A stretch of DNA of 64,000 bases from Alicyclobacillus kakegawensis NBRC 103104 (GCF_001552655.1 NZ_BCRP01000007.1:62001-126000); one strand, 5' to 3'. Numbered from the stretch's first letter, positions 7,962 to 16,395 are shown. The notes: generated from the letters alone by a model not told the origin. Translations and numbers: made by a program.

Positions 7962-8986
7962 CCACGCGGTCTCCGTCCCACCGAAGGTGTCACCGGAAGC
8001 TTTCGCCCATTCTCGTCAAGTATCGCCTCCACCGTCCCCGGGCCGCGCCGCCGGCTGAGCACCACAAACCTCTGAAACGCGCGCATGGCATACAGGTCCC
8101 GCATGTACGGGCGCTCGCACCACTCCTCTAGGCTGCGGGCGTGGGCGCTGGCCAGGACAGCCACCCCCGCATGGGTCGCCTCCAGGATGGCGTCCGTGTC
8201 CTGAGCCCGGCCAATCTCGTCGGTCACCACCAACTCCGGGGAGAGGCTGCGAATGGCCATCAGCATCCCTTCCGCCTTGGGGCAAGCGTCCAGGATATCC
8301 GTGCGCGGCCCCAGGGAGAATTGAGGCATGCCGTCCACACAGCCGGCGATTTCGGAACGCTCGTCGACCACGGTCACCTTGACGCCCGCCATCCAGCGCC
8401 CATCCCCTTCGCTGAAGCGCCGCGCCAAGTCGCGCAGCAGGGTCGTCTTGCCACACTGCGGAGGAGAGATGACCAGGGTGCTGTGCGGACGCCGCGTCTC
8501 GTTGTCCACTAAGGCGGACCAGACGCTGTCCGCGCAACCAATCCGCTCCTTGGCGATCCGAACGTTGACGGAATTGATGCTGCGAACGGATCGGACTGTA
8601 CCTGATTCATACAGGACCGTGCGGCCCGCCACGCCCACTCGGTGGCCTCCAGCCATGGTTACAAACCCCCGGCGAAGCTCATCCTCCACGGCGTATAACG
8701 ACGATTGAGTCACAACCTGCAGGACCCGAGCGAGGTGTTCGGACTCCACCCGCACACCCTCGCCAGGCAAATCGGTCAACTGCCCATCCGGGGCCAGGAA
8801 GGCGTTGAGGCCATCGCCACACACCTGCAACGGCTGACCCAAGCGGAAGCGGAGTTCTTCAACCCGATTGCGATCCGACTCGGCCAATTTTTCGAGGCAC
8901 GTCAAAATGTCCGGCGGACACACCCGGACCACCGCCTCCCAACTGCGGTGTCCAACGCTCGGTGCACGCTGCTCGTGCGCGTCCAC
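7958..8986 (-). CDS. spoIIIAA: Stage III sporulation protein AA (secretion-type ATPase)
   Basis: A 342-residue cytosolic ATPase related to type II/IV secretion ATPases. The Walker A motif is PPQCGKTTLLRDLA near residue 175. A Walker B-like ELVVTDEIGRAQD is near residue 250, with VVDERSEIAGC between them and an ASAHARSLEE sensor segment after it. It energises the SpoIIIA complex in the mother cell. The start is GTG at 8986, with GAGGAGGTGG 6 nt upstream. First gene of the spoIIIAA-AH operon, downstream of a SigE-like promoter. Confidence 0.95.
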   Translation of the reverse strand: MDAHEQRAPSVGHRSWEAVVRVCPPDILTCLEKLAESDRNRVEELRFRLGQPLQVCGDGLNAFLAPDGQLTDLPGEGVRVESEHLARVLQVVTQSSLYAVEDELRRGFVTMAGGHRVGVAGRTVLYESGTVRSVRSINSVNVRIAKERIGCADSVWSALVDNETRRPHSTLVISPPQCGKTTLLRDLARRFSEGDGRWMAGVKVTVVDERSEIAGCVDGMPQFSLGPRTDILDACPKAEGMLMAIRSLSPELVVTDEIGRAQDTDAILEATHAGVAVLASAHARSLEEWCERPYMRDLYAMRAFQRFVVLSRRRGPGTVEAILDENGRKLPVTPSVGRRPRG

Positions 8987-9012
8987 GGTCGTCCACCTCC
9001 TCGGTTAGTCCA

Positions 9013-9041
9013 TGTATATGGACGGGCGAACGCCCTTATGC
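9013..9041 (-). promoter_or_regulatory. Candidate SigE promoter of the spoIIIA operon
   Basis: On the minus strand GCATAAG (9035-9041) is followed after 14 nt by CATATACA (9013-9020). This matches the mother-cell SigE layout (ATA-type -35, CATA-type -10, 14-nt spacer). The -10 ends about 27 nt before the spoIIIAA GTG. The spoVID promoter in this window has the same architecture. Confidence 0.5.
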
Positions 9042-9158
9042 CAGCGAGGGCGCAGCACGGGGTACCGGGAGTCGTCACACTGTAACATGCTGGCGCATCT
9101 GATAAGGGGAGTGCCAAAGCGGAAAAGGGGAAACGAAGCAGAAGGGGGAATGCCGCGC

Positions 9159-9260
9159 ATGGATGTCTCTATCCTCATTCGCTGGATTGTTGTGTTCTTG
9201 GTCATATTCGTGCTGCTCATGTTCTTCGTGTTCAACCTGTTTCGCCAGCGAAGCGCCTGA
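9159..9260 (+). CDS. Tiny single-helix membrane protein (YjcZ-like)
   Basis: A 33-residue protein: a six-residue polar start (MDVSIL), one hydrophobic helix (RWIVVFLVIFVLLMFFVFN) and a basic tail (RQRSA). The start is supported by GGGGGA about 9 nt upstream. It resembles YjcZ-type small sporulation membrane proteins in size and in the FVL-rich helix. It also resembles two proteins at the other end of this window (63022-63126 and 63293-63433), which share the R-W-(A/I)-(I/V)-V-F-L-(I/V)-I-F-V-L core. It lies alone on the plus strand between spoIIIAA and yqhV. Function unknown; a spore-envelope role is only inferred. Confidence 0.6.
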   Translation: MDVSILIRWIVVFLVIFVLLMFFVFNLFRQRSA

Positions 9261-9279
9261 CGGCAGGGTGCCCGCGATG

Positions 9280-9300
9280 CGCACCGCCAAGGACGGTGCG
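9280..9300. terminator. Hairpin between convergent genes
   Basis: CGCACCG (9280-9286) and CGGTGCG (9294-9300) form a 7-bp stem with a 7-nt loop, between the plus-strand tiny gene (ends 9260) and yqhV (ends 9308 on the minus strand). There is no uridine run on either side, so efficiency is uncertain. Confidence 0.35.
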
Positions 9301-9307
9301 ACACGTG

Positions 9308-9589
9308 TCACCCCGAGCGGGCGCCATATAAAATACAGGCCACCCCGATGACAATCCAGAGCACGCGCCCCCATGCCAGGCGTTCCGCAAGCCCGGCCAC
9401 GCCTAAGGTGGTGACCGACACCAGAATGAACGGCCCCACCAAGGCCAACGCGCCGTTGATTTGTAGCGCCTTGGCCGCTGTGCCGGCGTAGAGCATCAGG
9501 ATGGCCGCAGTTAACTCAAGCAGGCCCGACATCACGCGTAGTCCGGCCATGGCATAGACAACTCGATCCACGACATGCCACATCCGCAC
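9308..9589 (-). CDS. yqhV: YqhV family membrane protein (DUF2619)
   Basis: A 93-residue protein with three hydrophobic helices and the YqhV signature: RVMSGLLELTAAILMLYAG, AKALQINGALALVGP and ILVSVTTLGVAGL. Its position between efp and spoIIIAA is exactly that of Bacillus yqhV. The molecular function is unknown. The ATG at 9589 has a run of seven G's about 5 nt upstream. A terminator hairpin separates it from efp, so it may have its own expression during sporulation. Confidence 0.85.
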   Translation of the reverse strand: MRMWHVVDRVVYAMAGLRVMSGLLELTAAILMLYAGTAAKALQINGALALVGPFILVSVTTLGVAGLAERLAWGRVLWIVIGVACILYGARSG

Positions 9590-9644
9590 CCCCCCCTACC
9601 TTTGGATATGCGGACAACCCAAGGAATAGTCCTCTGAACAGCAA

Positions 9645-9677
9645 GGGCCGCGCCCAGTTTCGCATCGGGCGTGGCCC
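9645..9677 (-). terminator. Terminator after efp
   Basis: GGGCC-x-CGCCC and GGGCG-x-GGCCC pair over 11 positions with one internal mismatch and an 11-nt loop, followed on the minus strand by TTGCTGTTC. It lies 30 nt past the efp stop and upstream of yqhV. Confidence 0.6.
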
Positions 9678-9709
9678 TGCACGATTCCGCTGGCAGGGGG
9701 ATAATGCCA

Positions 9710-10267
9710 CTACGCGCGGGACACGTACTCTCCGCTGCGGGTATCGACGATGATTCGGTCTCCCTCGTTGATGAATAACGGCACGCTCAGCGTATACCCC
9801 GTCTCCAAGGTCGCTGGCTTGCTGCCGCCCTGAGCTGTGTCCCCTTTGATGCCCGGTTCTGTGCGGGACACTTCCAACTCGACAGTGTTGGGCAAATCGA
9901 TACCGATGGTCTGGCCCTCGTGCAGGACCACGTAGCAGTTCATGTTCTCCTTCAGGAAGTTTAATTCATATTCCAACTGGGACTTTTGAATCTGAATCTG
10001 CTCATAGGTTTCGGTATCCATGAACGTGTACTGATCCCCGTCGTTATACAAATATTGCATCTCCCGGGTTTCGATGCGGGCCCGGGGCACCTTTTCCCCG
10101 GCGCGGAACGTCTGCTCCTTGACCGCCCCCGTCTTCACGTTTTTCAGTTTGGTGCGCACAAACGCCGCGCCCTTGCCAGGCTTGACGTGCATGAACTCAA
10201 TCACACGGTAGATGTTCCCGTCCACTTCAATCGTCGTTCCAGTCCGAAAGTCATTGCTTGAGATCAA
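9710..10267 (-). CDS. efp: Elongation factor P
   Basis: A 185-residue protein that binds between the P and E sites of the ribosome and relieves stalling at polyproline stretches. The N-terminal KOW-like domain carries [11 protein letters not shown] and the tip loop [11 protein letters not shown]. The modification-site lysine is the K of KPGKGAAF; a modification partner is not in view. It is followed by the OB domains ([30 protein letters not shown]). The start is TTG at 10267, with AGAGGAGG 8 nt upstream; the longer in-frame start at 10312 lacks a site and family similarity. It is linked to the upstream peptidase gene, as in Bacillus. Confidence 0.97.
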   Translation of the reverse strand: MISSNDFRTGTTIEVDGNIYRVIEFMHVKPGKGAAFVRTKLKNVKTGAVKEQTFRAGEKVPRARIETREMQYLYNDGDQYTFMDTETYEQIQIQKSQLEYELNFLKENMNCYVVLHEGQTIGIDLPNTVELEVSRTEPGIKGDTAQGGSKPATLETGYTLSVPLFINEGDRIIVDTRSGEYVSRA

Positions 10268-10315
10268 TCTCGCGGCCTCCTCTGTATCACTCGGTACCGA
10301 GCATATGGTCATGGT

Positions 10316-11398
10316 TTACTTGCCGACTGTCATCAGGTCCTTGTCAGCGTGCGTCAGCAGACGACAGCCATCATCTGTCAAGACGATGTCGTCCTCGATG
10401 CGCACACCACCCCATCCCGGCAAATAAACACCTGGTTCAATAGTGACAATCATCCCGCGGGCCAAACGATCATCGCTCTGCTTGGACAGGCGCGGTGACT
10501 CGTGAATCGCCAGCCCCACCCCATGGCCGAGACTGTGCCCAAACGCTTCCCCCAGCCCGTGCGAAGCCAGATAATCGCGCGCCACAGCGTCCAAATCGCG
10601 TCCCGTCAGACCCGGACGAGCCTTGGCCAGCGCCAATTCGTTGGCCTGTCGCACGTGTTCATAAACCTCTCGCTGCCGCTCGCTCGGTTCACCAACCACC
10701 ACCGTGCGGGTGATATCCGAACAATAGCCATCCACTACGGCGCCGAAGTCCAAGGTGACAAACTCGCCATTTTCAATGACCTTGTCACTGGCCACTCCGT
10801 GTGGAAGCGCGGACCGCCAACCGGAGGCCACAATCGTCTCAAACGAAGGCCCCGACGCCCCCTGCCGGCGCATGAACAGCTCCAGCTCTAGGGCCACTTC
10901 CTTTTCGCTCACGCCCGGCCGAATGACGCCCAGGATGTATTCAAAGGCCGCGTCGGCGACGGCGGCTGCTTGCTCAATCCGCTCGATCTCCTCCGCATCC
11001 TTCACCATCCTGAGCGATTCGACCAAATCGGAGACAGGAACCAGGGACAGGCCCGGAACGCGCTCTTCCAATTCCCGACAACGTTGCACCTCTCCATACG
11101 TTAGATAATCTTGTTCAAACGCCAGGGACTTTACGCCCGCTTTTCGCAACAGGTCGGCCAGCGCTGAGACCAAGGACGGGCCGTAATTGACCACATCAAA
11201 GTCCGGACATTGGGCCTTGGCCTGCTCCACGTAGCGAAAATCCGTCAAGAACCACTGCTCAGACAGTGCAGCCAAAACATAGCCAGAGGTTCCCGTGAAC
11301 CCGCTCAAGTAACGCCGATTGCTCGGTTCGGCAATAAACGCGGCATCCAGCCCCTGGATCCGAAGTTGTGCCCTCAGCGCCTCAAGACGGTGGTTCAT
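10316..11398 (-). CDS. Xaa-Pro peptidase family protein (M24B)
   Basis: A 360-residue metallopeptidase with an N-terminal creatinase-like domain (about 1-130) and a C-terminal pita-bread domain. Metal ligands are visible: D in DFGAVVDGYCSDITRT (two Asp), H in GHSLGHGVGLAIHE, E in TIEPGVYL and E in GGVRIEDD. It cleaves N-terminal residues before proline. It corresponds to Bacillus YqhT, which neighbours efp. The ATG at 11398 has GGAGGG 6 nt upstream; the TTG at 11404 is less likely. The pairing with EF-P, which handles proline-rich translation, is conserved, but a functional link is unproven. Confidence 0.93.
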   Translation of the reverse strand: MNHRLEALRAQLRIQGLDAAFIAEPSNRRYLSGFTGTSGYVLAALSEQWFLTDFRYVEQAKAQCPDFDVVNYGPSLVSALADLLRKAGVKSLAFEQDYLTYGEVQRCRELEERVPGLSLVPVSDLVESLRMVKDAEEIERIEQAAAVADAAFEYILGVIRPGVSEKEVALELELFMRRQGASGPSFETIVASGWRSALPHGVASDKVIENGEFVTLDFGAVVDGYCSDITRTVVVGEPSERQREVYEHVRQANELALAKARPGLTGRDLDAVARDYLASHGLGEAFGHSLGHGVGLAIHESPRLSKQSDDRLARGMIVTIEPGVYLPGWGGVRIEDDIVLTDDGCRLLTHADKDLMTVGK

Positions 11399-11422
11399 CG
11401 CCAACCCTCCATCCTTGGGAAC

Positions 11423-11875
11423 TTATTTTGACGAGGTTAACCGCAACAGATATGCGGCCGCGTACTCGTATCCAATCGTGCCCAGACCGACAATCTGACC
11501 GGCAGCCAGCGGTGCCAGCACCAGATGGTGGCGGAAGGATTCACGTCGATGAACATTGGAGATATGTATTTCAATAAACGGGCGGCCCACATCTTCCAGA
11601 CAATCCCGCAGCGCATACCCGTAGTGAGCCAGTGCGCCTGGGTTGATGATCATCCCCCTCGCTTGTGGTCCATGGGTTTGGAGAAAATCGATGATTGCCC
11701 CTTCATGATTGGATTGAAAATCCAGGACCTCGACCCCGTAGGGTTGGCACACCTTGCGGACGCGCTGGACCACGTCCGCCAGACTATCCTTTCCGTATAC
11801 CTCGGGTTGACGCTGGCCAAGACGGTTGAGGTTGGGGCCGTGCACAAGCAATATGGTGTCCGGCACTCTGACCAC
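11423..11875 (-). CDS. aroQ: Type II 3-dehydroquinate dehydratase
   Basis: A 150-residue enzyme that dehydrates 3-dehydroquinate to 3-dehydroshikimate in aromatic amino-acid synthesis. Family motifs seen are HGPNLNRLGQRQPEVYG (with the catalytic Tyr and the flexible-loop Arg), DFQSNHEGAIIDFL, IINPGALAHYGYALRD (catalytic Asn region) and EIHISNVHRRESFR (catalytic His). The start may be GTG at 11875 or a second in-frame GTG three codons later, which has AGGTGG 5 nt upstream. First gene of aroQ-pepQ-efp, as in Bacillus yqhS-yqhT-efp, and divergent from the phosphatase gene. Confidence 0.96.
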   Translation of the reverse strand: MVRVPDTILLVHGPNLNRLGQRQPEVYGKDSLADVVQRVRKVCQPYGVEVLDFQSNHEGAIIDFLQTHGPQARGMIINPGALAHYGYALRDCLEDVGRPFIEIHISNVHRRESFRHHLVLAPLAAGQIVGLGTIGYEYAAAYLLRLTSSK

Positions 11876-11938
11876 CTAGCCTTTCACGGCAAGCTGCTTT
11901 CCCGGGCGCCAGGGGCGCACAAGGCCAAAATCGGCTAC

Positions 11939-11944
11939 ATTGTA
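11939..11944 (-). promoter_or_regulatory. Promoter for aroQ-pepQ-efp (extended -10)
   Basis: On the minus strand TGGTACAAT gives an extended -10 with TACAAT at 11939-11944. A possible -35 TTCCAG lies 18 nt upstream. It overlaps the plus-strand promoter for the phosphatase gene, so the two cannot fire freely at once. Confidence 0.55.
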
Positions 11945-11955
11945 CCATAATAACT

Positions 11956-11964
11956 TGCTATACT
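11956..11964 (+). promoter_or_regulatory. Promoter for histidine phosphatase gene (extended -10)
   Basis: TGCTATACT (11956-11964) is an extended -10 on the plus strand, 27 nt before the TTG start at 11992. The -35 region is poor. It is arranged back to back with the aroQ promoter. Confidence 0.5.
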
Positions 11965-11991
11965 GGAACCACTGCAGGGGAGGGAACCGAG

Positions 11992-12585
11992 TTGCTGGAA
12001 GTTTGGCTGGTTCGTCACGGGGAAACGGATTGGAACCTGGAACAGCGTGTGCAAGGATGGTTGGACATCCCATTGAACGCCAACGGCCGGCGGCAGGCCG
12101 AGGCGTTATCCTATCAACTGCAAGGCATCCCGTTTCGAGCCCTGTACTCAAGCGACCTGACACGCGCCCTGACCACAGCCCGCATCCTCGCGAAGAACGT
12201 GCCGCTGCCCGTCCGCACCAGCCCGGAACTGCGCGAGCGGGGGCTCGGAGAAGCCGAAGGCTTGCTGCGTGTCGAGGCGGAAAGACGGTATCCCAACGGG
12301 GCCCCCTCCAGGGAGACGGAAGAACAGATGCAGCGACGCCTTATCTCCATGATGGACCGCATCGTCAGCGAAGTGAACCATGGCCGGGTTTTGTGCGTCA
12401 GCCACGGCGGGTTCATCCGCCTGTGGCTCGGTTACATTGGTCACCCCATCCCGGCTCTCGGCAACACCAGCGTCAGCCGGGTCGCCCACACGGAAGGACA
12501 ATGGCGCGTCATCTGTGCAGACTGCCAAGAGCACCTAATGCATCTAGGGAGCGGAAATGATACGCGTGCGGCATCACCACGCTGA
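11992..12585 (+). CDS. Histidine phosphatase family protein (phosphoglycerate mutase-like)
   Basis: A 197-residue member of the branch-1 histidine phosphatases. The phosphorylated His is in LVRHGETDWN at the N-terminus. Other catalytic pieces are SDLTRALTTA (Arg), ELRERGLGEAEG (Glu) and CVSHGGFIR (second His). The family covers cofactor-dependent phosphoglycerate mutases, broad phosphatases and CobC; which substrate applies here cannot be told from sequence. The start is TTG at 11992, with AGGGGAGGG 7 nt upstream. It stands alone, divergent from aroQ, followed by a 114-nt gap before the SNF2 gene. Confidence 0.9.
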   Translation: MLEVWLVRHGETDWNLEQRVQGWLDIPLNANGRRQAEALSYQLQGIPFRALYSSDLTRALTTARILAKNVPLPVRTSPELRERGLGEAEGLLRVEAERRYPNGAPSRETEEQMQRRLISMMDRIVSEVNHGRVLCVSHGGFIRLWLGYIGHPIPALGNTSVSRVAHTEGQWRVICADCQEHLMHLGSGNDTRAASPR

Positions 12586-12699
12586 GCGAGGCGCGCTCGG
12601 AGTCGGCGCGGGCCCAATGCAATCCTTTTTTCATCCTGGTTCATACTAGTCACCTGAAGCCATACGGCCGGCTGTCCAGTCGGCGATGGAGGTAGGGTT

Positions 12700-14430
12700 A
12701 TGGAATCAGGATGGAACGTCGCGGTGCGGACGCCTCCCATTCGAGACGACCGCGAACAAATGGAGCATAACTTAGCCGAGTTTTTGTCGCACCTGCACGA
12801 GACCGAACACCGAGCCTCCGAATGGATCTTGTTCCAGTTGCAAGCCGACGCCGTCAGAGCCCGTTTGGCCGAAGGTTTTGACCAACTTTTGGCATTGGAG
12901 CACGTGCAAGGGTTCACACCCCTGCCTCACCAGGTGGAAACCGCCCGCAGAGTGCTGCGCGACCTGCACGGCCGGGCCATTCTTGCCGACGAGGTGGGTC
13001 TTGGCAAAACGATTGAGGCTGGGCTAATCCTCAAAGAATACCTGCTGCGGGGACTCGTACAAAAGGCGCTCATCCTGGTGCCGGCCAGCTTGGTCTTGCA
13101 GTGGACGCGAGAATTGAATGAAAAGTTTCGAATCCCATGTTTCGCGCAGAGAAATGAATGGACCTGGTCGGAACACGATATCATCGTGGCATCGCTGGAC
13201 ACCGCCAAGCGTGAGCCCCATCGCACCGCAGTGCTCGGACAAGCGTGGGATTTGGTCATCGTCGACGAAGCCCACAAGCTGAAAAACCCGCGTACAAGGA
13301 ATTGGCAGACCGTCAATCAAATTCCGAACAAGTTTTTACTGCTGCTGACAGCCACCCCCATGCAAAACGACCTACATGAATTGCACACCCTGATCACGCT
13401 GTTGAAACCTGGTCACCTGGGCAACAGTCGGGAGTTTGCGCGCTCATTTGTCGAATCTCCGCGCACCGCCAAACAACCTGAGACACTGAGAGAGCAGGTC
13501 GCAAACGTGCTGATTCGCAACCGGCGCCGGGATGGATCAACCGCGCTGCCCCCTCGGCACGTGCGCTCGGTGCCACTTACACTCAGTCCGCCGGAGCGAG
13601 CCTTGTACGATGCGGTACAGACCTTCCTGCGCACCGAGTACCGGGCGCGCAGCCAGGGGCGTGCGTCGGTTCTTCCCTTGATCACGCTACAGCGAGAAAT
13701 CTGCAGTTCTCCCTACGCCGCCATGGTCACCATGGAACGAATGATGAAGCGCAGCAAAGACGATTCGTTGCGGCAAACCCTGCAACAGCTCACGCGTATG
13801 GCAGAGTCTATCCAGACCTATACAAAAGTAGAGACAGTCCTCCATATGCTGAAGGAAATTGACGACAAGTGTGTCGTCTTCACAGAGTACCGTGCAACCC
13901 AGGACTTTCTGTTGTATATGCTCAAGCGCCAGGGGATATCGGTGGTTCCCTTTCGCGGCGGCTTTGGGCGCGGCAAGAAGGACTGGATGAAAGACCTGTT
14001 TGCCCGGAAAGTGCAGGTTTTGGTGGCCACGGAGTCGGGCGGAGAAGGCATCAACCTGCAGTTTTGCCACCATATGATCAACTTTGATTTGCCCTGGAAC
14101 CCAATGCGCCTGGAACAACGAATCGGCCGCATCCATCGTTTGGGACAGACTGAAGAGGTATACATCCACAACCTGGCTACCGAGAATACGATTGAGGCGC
14201 ACATGGTTCAACTTCTGCAAGAAAAAATACGGTTGTTCGAGATGATTATTGGAGAATTGGACTACATCGTCGGAGATCATCGGCTGGGTGACGACTTCGA
14301 TCGTCAGGTGATGGACATTGCCATGACAAGCGATACTGACACACAACTCCAAGAACGCCTGAACGCGTTTGGCGATCGCGTCCTACGGGAGTGGAACAAG
14401 GAGGAGAACACGAACCTGTGGCACGCTTGA
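12700..14430 (+). CDS. yqhH: SNF2-family DEAD/DEAH helicase (YqhH type)
   Basis: A 576-residue superfamily 2 ATPase. Motifs in order: Q-like FTPLPHQVETARRVL, motif I ADEVGLGKTIEAGLIL near residue 95, motif II VDEAHKLKN near residue 190, motif III LLTATPMQN, motif V ESGGEGINLQ and motif VI RIGRIHRLGQ near residue 475. It matches the RapA/YqhH-like class with no extra N-terminal domains. It likely remodels protein-nucleic acid complexes, but its target is unknown. The ATG at 12700 has GGAGGTAGGG 2-8 nt upstream. Its stop overlaps the next gene (YqhG), reproducing the Bacillus yqhH-yqhG pair. Confidence 0.92.
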   Translation: MESGWNVAVRTPPIRDDREQMEHNLAEFLSHLHETEHRASEWILFQLQADAVRARLAEGFDQLLALEHVQGFTPLPHQVETARRVLRDLHGRAILADEVGLGKTIEAGLILKEYLLRGLVQKALILVPASLVLQWTRELNEKFRIPCFAQRNEWTWSEHDIIVASLDTAKREPHRTAVLGQAWDLVIVDEAHKLKNPRTRNWQTVNQIPNKFLLLLTATPMQNDLHELHTLITLLKPGHLGNSREFARSFVESPRTAKQPETLREQVANVLIRNRRRDGSTALPPRHVRSVPLTLSPPERALYDAVQTFLRTEYRARSQGRASVLPLITLQREICSSPYAAMVTMERMMKRSKDDSLRQTLQQLTRMAESIQTYTKVETVLHMLKEIDDKCVVFTEYRATQDFLLYMLKRQGISVVPFRGGFGRGKKDWMKDLFARKVQVLVATESGGEGINLQFCHHMINFDLPWNPMRLEQRIGRIHRLGQTEEVYIHNLATENTIEAHMVQLLQEKIRLFEMIIGELDYIVGDHRLGDDFDRQVMDIAMTSDTDTQLQERLNAFGDRVLREWNKEENTNLWHA

Positions 14431-15398
14431 AACCGAGTCTCAGACCGAGTCCACACGCGATTTCCAATCCCCCACTGCGAACTCCCGAAGAACGATTCCA
14501 GTTTTGCGACACGTATCTGCAAGCGGTCGGTGCACGAGAACTCCGTCGCAGTGACGCGTATTTGGAATACGAACTGCCGATGGACGTGGACAAAGAACTC
14601 ACGGACAGACCCTATTTTTGGCTGTGGGCAGAACAAACCGGTCATCCGGTCGAACCTACCGTCTTGCGACTGGCATTTTCCGAGCCAGCAGCGCGACGAG
14701 AAAATGAGCGCCTGCGCAAGGAAGCTTGGACGGCCGCCGAGGCACGCGGCATGTCGGACGTGGAGCGGATGTTCTTTCGCCCCCCTGTCTGCGAATTGAT
14801 TACCCTGGGGAGCTTTCGGCTCAATAAAATATTTGACTCACTGGCGAAACGAGGGCGCTTTGCCTGTGTCACGTACGATGCCTCCACACCGGGCGAGTGC
14901 ATGGTTCCATGGCTGATGGTCAATGCTATGGTTTCGTTCCAAGCTGCGCTCACGCAACAGGCCTACCGCTCCATGGCCATTCGTTTGGACCGTGGGGAGA
15001 TTGTGGACGAATTTTACGACTTCGTGCGCCGTCTCCCCATGCAACCAGCAAAGCCCGGACGGTTGCTGCAGCGCTCGCGCCTCTCTATCTCCGATGCACT
15101 AGGGCGACTGGACAACACCCTGCATCGCGAAATACTGCGCAGCGACCTTTCCTGGGCGGAAGAAGCTCGGCACAACCTGCAACAAGAACTGGAACAAATC
15201 GATTTGTACTACGAGAGTCTTCTCCCCGACCTGGACGTGGAGGAACGAACCTGGGTGGAAGCTGAACGGGACCGGAAACGAGAAGAACTGCGCCAACGCA
15301 GTGAGCCGCACATCGTCATCGCATACCAACAAGTCGCGCTGATTGGCCTGCCGGAACGGATGATTCATCCGCCTGACACGTCGTCCGACACACGGTAA
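14418..15398 (+). CDS. yqhG: YqhG family protein
   Basis: A 326-residue protein of unknown function. It has the family landmarks FCDTYLQAVGARELRRSDAY, then LPMDVDKELTDRPYFWLWAE, and a long C-terminal coiled-coil-rich region (about 230-310, rich in E, R, Q, with WAEEARHNLQQELEQID). It overlaps the helicase stop by 13 nt. The GTG at 14418 follows AAGGAGGAG at 11 nt; a GTG at 14391 is an alternative. Constant pairing with the SNF2 helicase suggests a shared function, but nothing in the sequence shows an enzymatic motif. It is convergent with the DnaI-like gene, with only 4 nt between them. Confidence 0.8.
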   Translation: MARLKPSLRPSPHAISNPPLRTPEERFQFCDTYLQAVGARELRRSDAYLEYELPMDVDKELTDRPYFWLWAEQTGHPVEPTVLRLAFSEPAARRENERLRKEAWTAAEARGMSDVERMFFRPPVCELITLGSFRLNKIFDSLAKRGRFACVTYDASTPGECMVPWLMVNAMVSFQAALTQQAYRSMAIRLDRGEIVDEFYDFVRRLPMQPAKPGRLLQRSRLSISDALGRLDNTLHREILRSDLSWAEEARHNLQQELEQIDLYYESLLPDLDVEERTWVEAERDRKREELRQRSEPHIVIAYQQVALIGLPERMIHPPDTSSDTR

Positions 15399-15402
15399 GG
15401 CT

Positions 15403-16323
15403 TCAGGTCAAAGATTGCAAATTTCGCTGGCGCGCATCCGGTCCATCCATTTTGGCCAACTTGGACATCTGCATGATGCGGCTGCGCAAGGGCCCCACAG
15501 AATCGAGCAAATCCTCCCCGTTGCGCCGATAGATGTCTGGAGGCGCGTAGTTGCTGGTAAACCACGTAGGAAGTTTGGCATGAAAACGATGGTTAACGAT
15601 ACGAAATAACTTTTCCAACGTGAACTCGTTGGCTCGCTCCTGGGCGAACTCATCAATTCCTAAAACCGGGGCTGTCGAGAGGGCGTGCAACAGAGATTCC
15701 AAATCCCCATTGTCGGCAATGATTTGGCGCATTCTATCGAAAATGGAATCCGAACGCACGAAAAGGCAGGGAATCCCTCTCTCCTGCAGCCGATTCAGCA
15801 CAGCCAACATGAGATGAGTCTTTCCCACCCCTGGAGGACCGAATATATAGACGCCGGGACTGGGCTTCCCCATCTCATAAGTCTCCGCGAACTGTTCTGC
15901 AAACCGTACCAGCCGCGGATACTTCTGCCTTTGCTCACGGGGAAAATTCTCAAACCGAAACGACGTATCCTGGGGCAATCCCCCCGCCTCGACCACGTAA
16001 CGCTGCAAGCGCAGGCGCAAGTGATACTCGCGAAAAGGTTGACACCGACGCACCCGTACGGTCAGTTGCCCGCCATACGGTTCCAGCACCTGAACAAATC
16101 CCTGCATGTCCCCTTCCTTCGGGCAGACCTCGAACCCCCGGCAACCTGCGCATACATCGCGCTGTCGGATGTATTCCAACAAGAGGTGGCGATGACGCCA
16201 TATGGCGTTGTCGTCTACCCGCCAGGTATTCAATTCCGGGATCTCCCGCCGAAAGTAAGTGACGTCCCAAGCTGAGGCGTCCGGCATGTGAGCGGATGGC
16301 AATACCGATTTGATATGCTGCAT
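15403..16323 (-). CDS. DnaI/DnaC-like primosomal ATPase
   Basis: A 306-residue AAA+ ATPase. The N-terminal half carries a DnaI-type cysteine cluster: CAGCRGFEVC near residue 58, then RRCQPFREYHLR, which is the helicase-binding zinc motif pattern of DnaI. The C-terminal half has Walker [17 protein letters not shown] near residue 170, Walker B APVLGIDEFAQE near 235 and a sensor segment LPTWFTSNY. DnaI loads the replicative helicase DnaC. Here the gene stands alone, without dnaB or dnaD nearby, so it may be the housekeeping loader moved from its usual place or a paralogue. It is transcribed from a good promoter 44 nt upstream. Confidence 0.8.
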   Translation of the reverse strand: MQHIKSVLPSAHMPDASAWDVTYFRREIPELNTWRVDDNAIWRHRHLLLEYIRQRDVCAGCRGFEVCPKEGDMQGFVQVLEPYGGQLTVRVRRCQPFREYHLRLRLQRYVVEAGGLPQDTSFRFENFPREQRQKYPRLVRFAEQFAETYEMGKPSPGVYIFGPPGVGKTHLMLAVLNRLQERGIPCLFVRSDSIFDRMRQIIADNGDLESLLHALSTAPVLGIDEFAQERANEFTLEKLFRIVNHRFHAKLPTWFTSNYAPPDIYRRNGEDLLDSVGPLRSRIMQMSKLAKMDGPDARQRNLQSLT

Positions 16324-16366
16324 GGTGACGTCCTTCCTCGTTCAATGCGTTACGCGTTCTAGCTTC

Positions 16367-16395
16367 AGTATAATCTCTTCCACCACGGCGGACAA
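16367..16395 (-). promoter_or_regulatory. SigA-type promoter for the DnaI-like gene
   Basis: TTGTCC (16390-16395) and TATACT (16367-16372) are separated by 17 nt on the minus strand, 44 nt upstream of the ATG at 16323. A GAGGAAGGA ribosome binding site follows. Confidence 0.65.

Noticed and set aside
12586-12699. Promoter or terminator before the SNF2 gene
   Set aside because: The 114-nt gap has a T run and a TACTAG-like hexamer, but no -35/-10 pair or stable hairpin with correct geometry.
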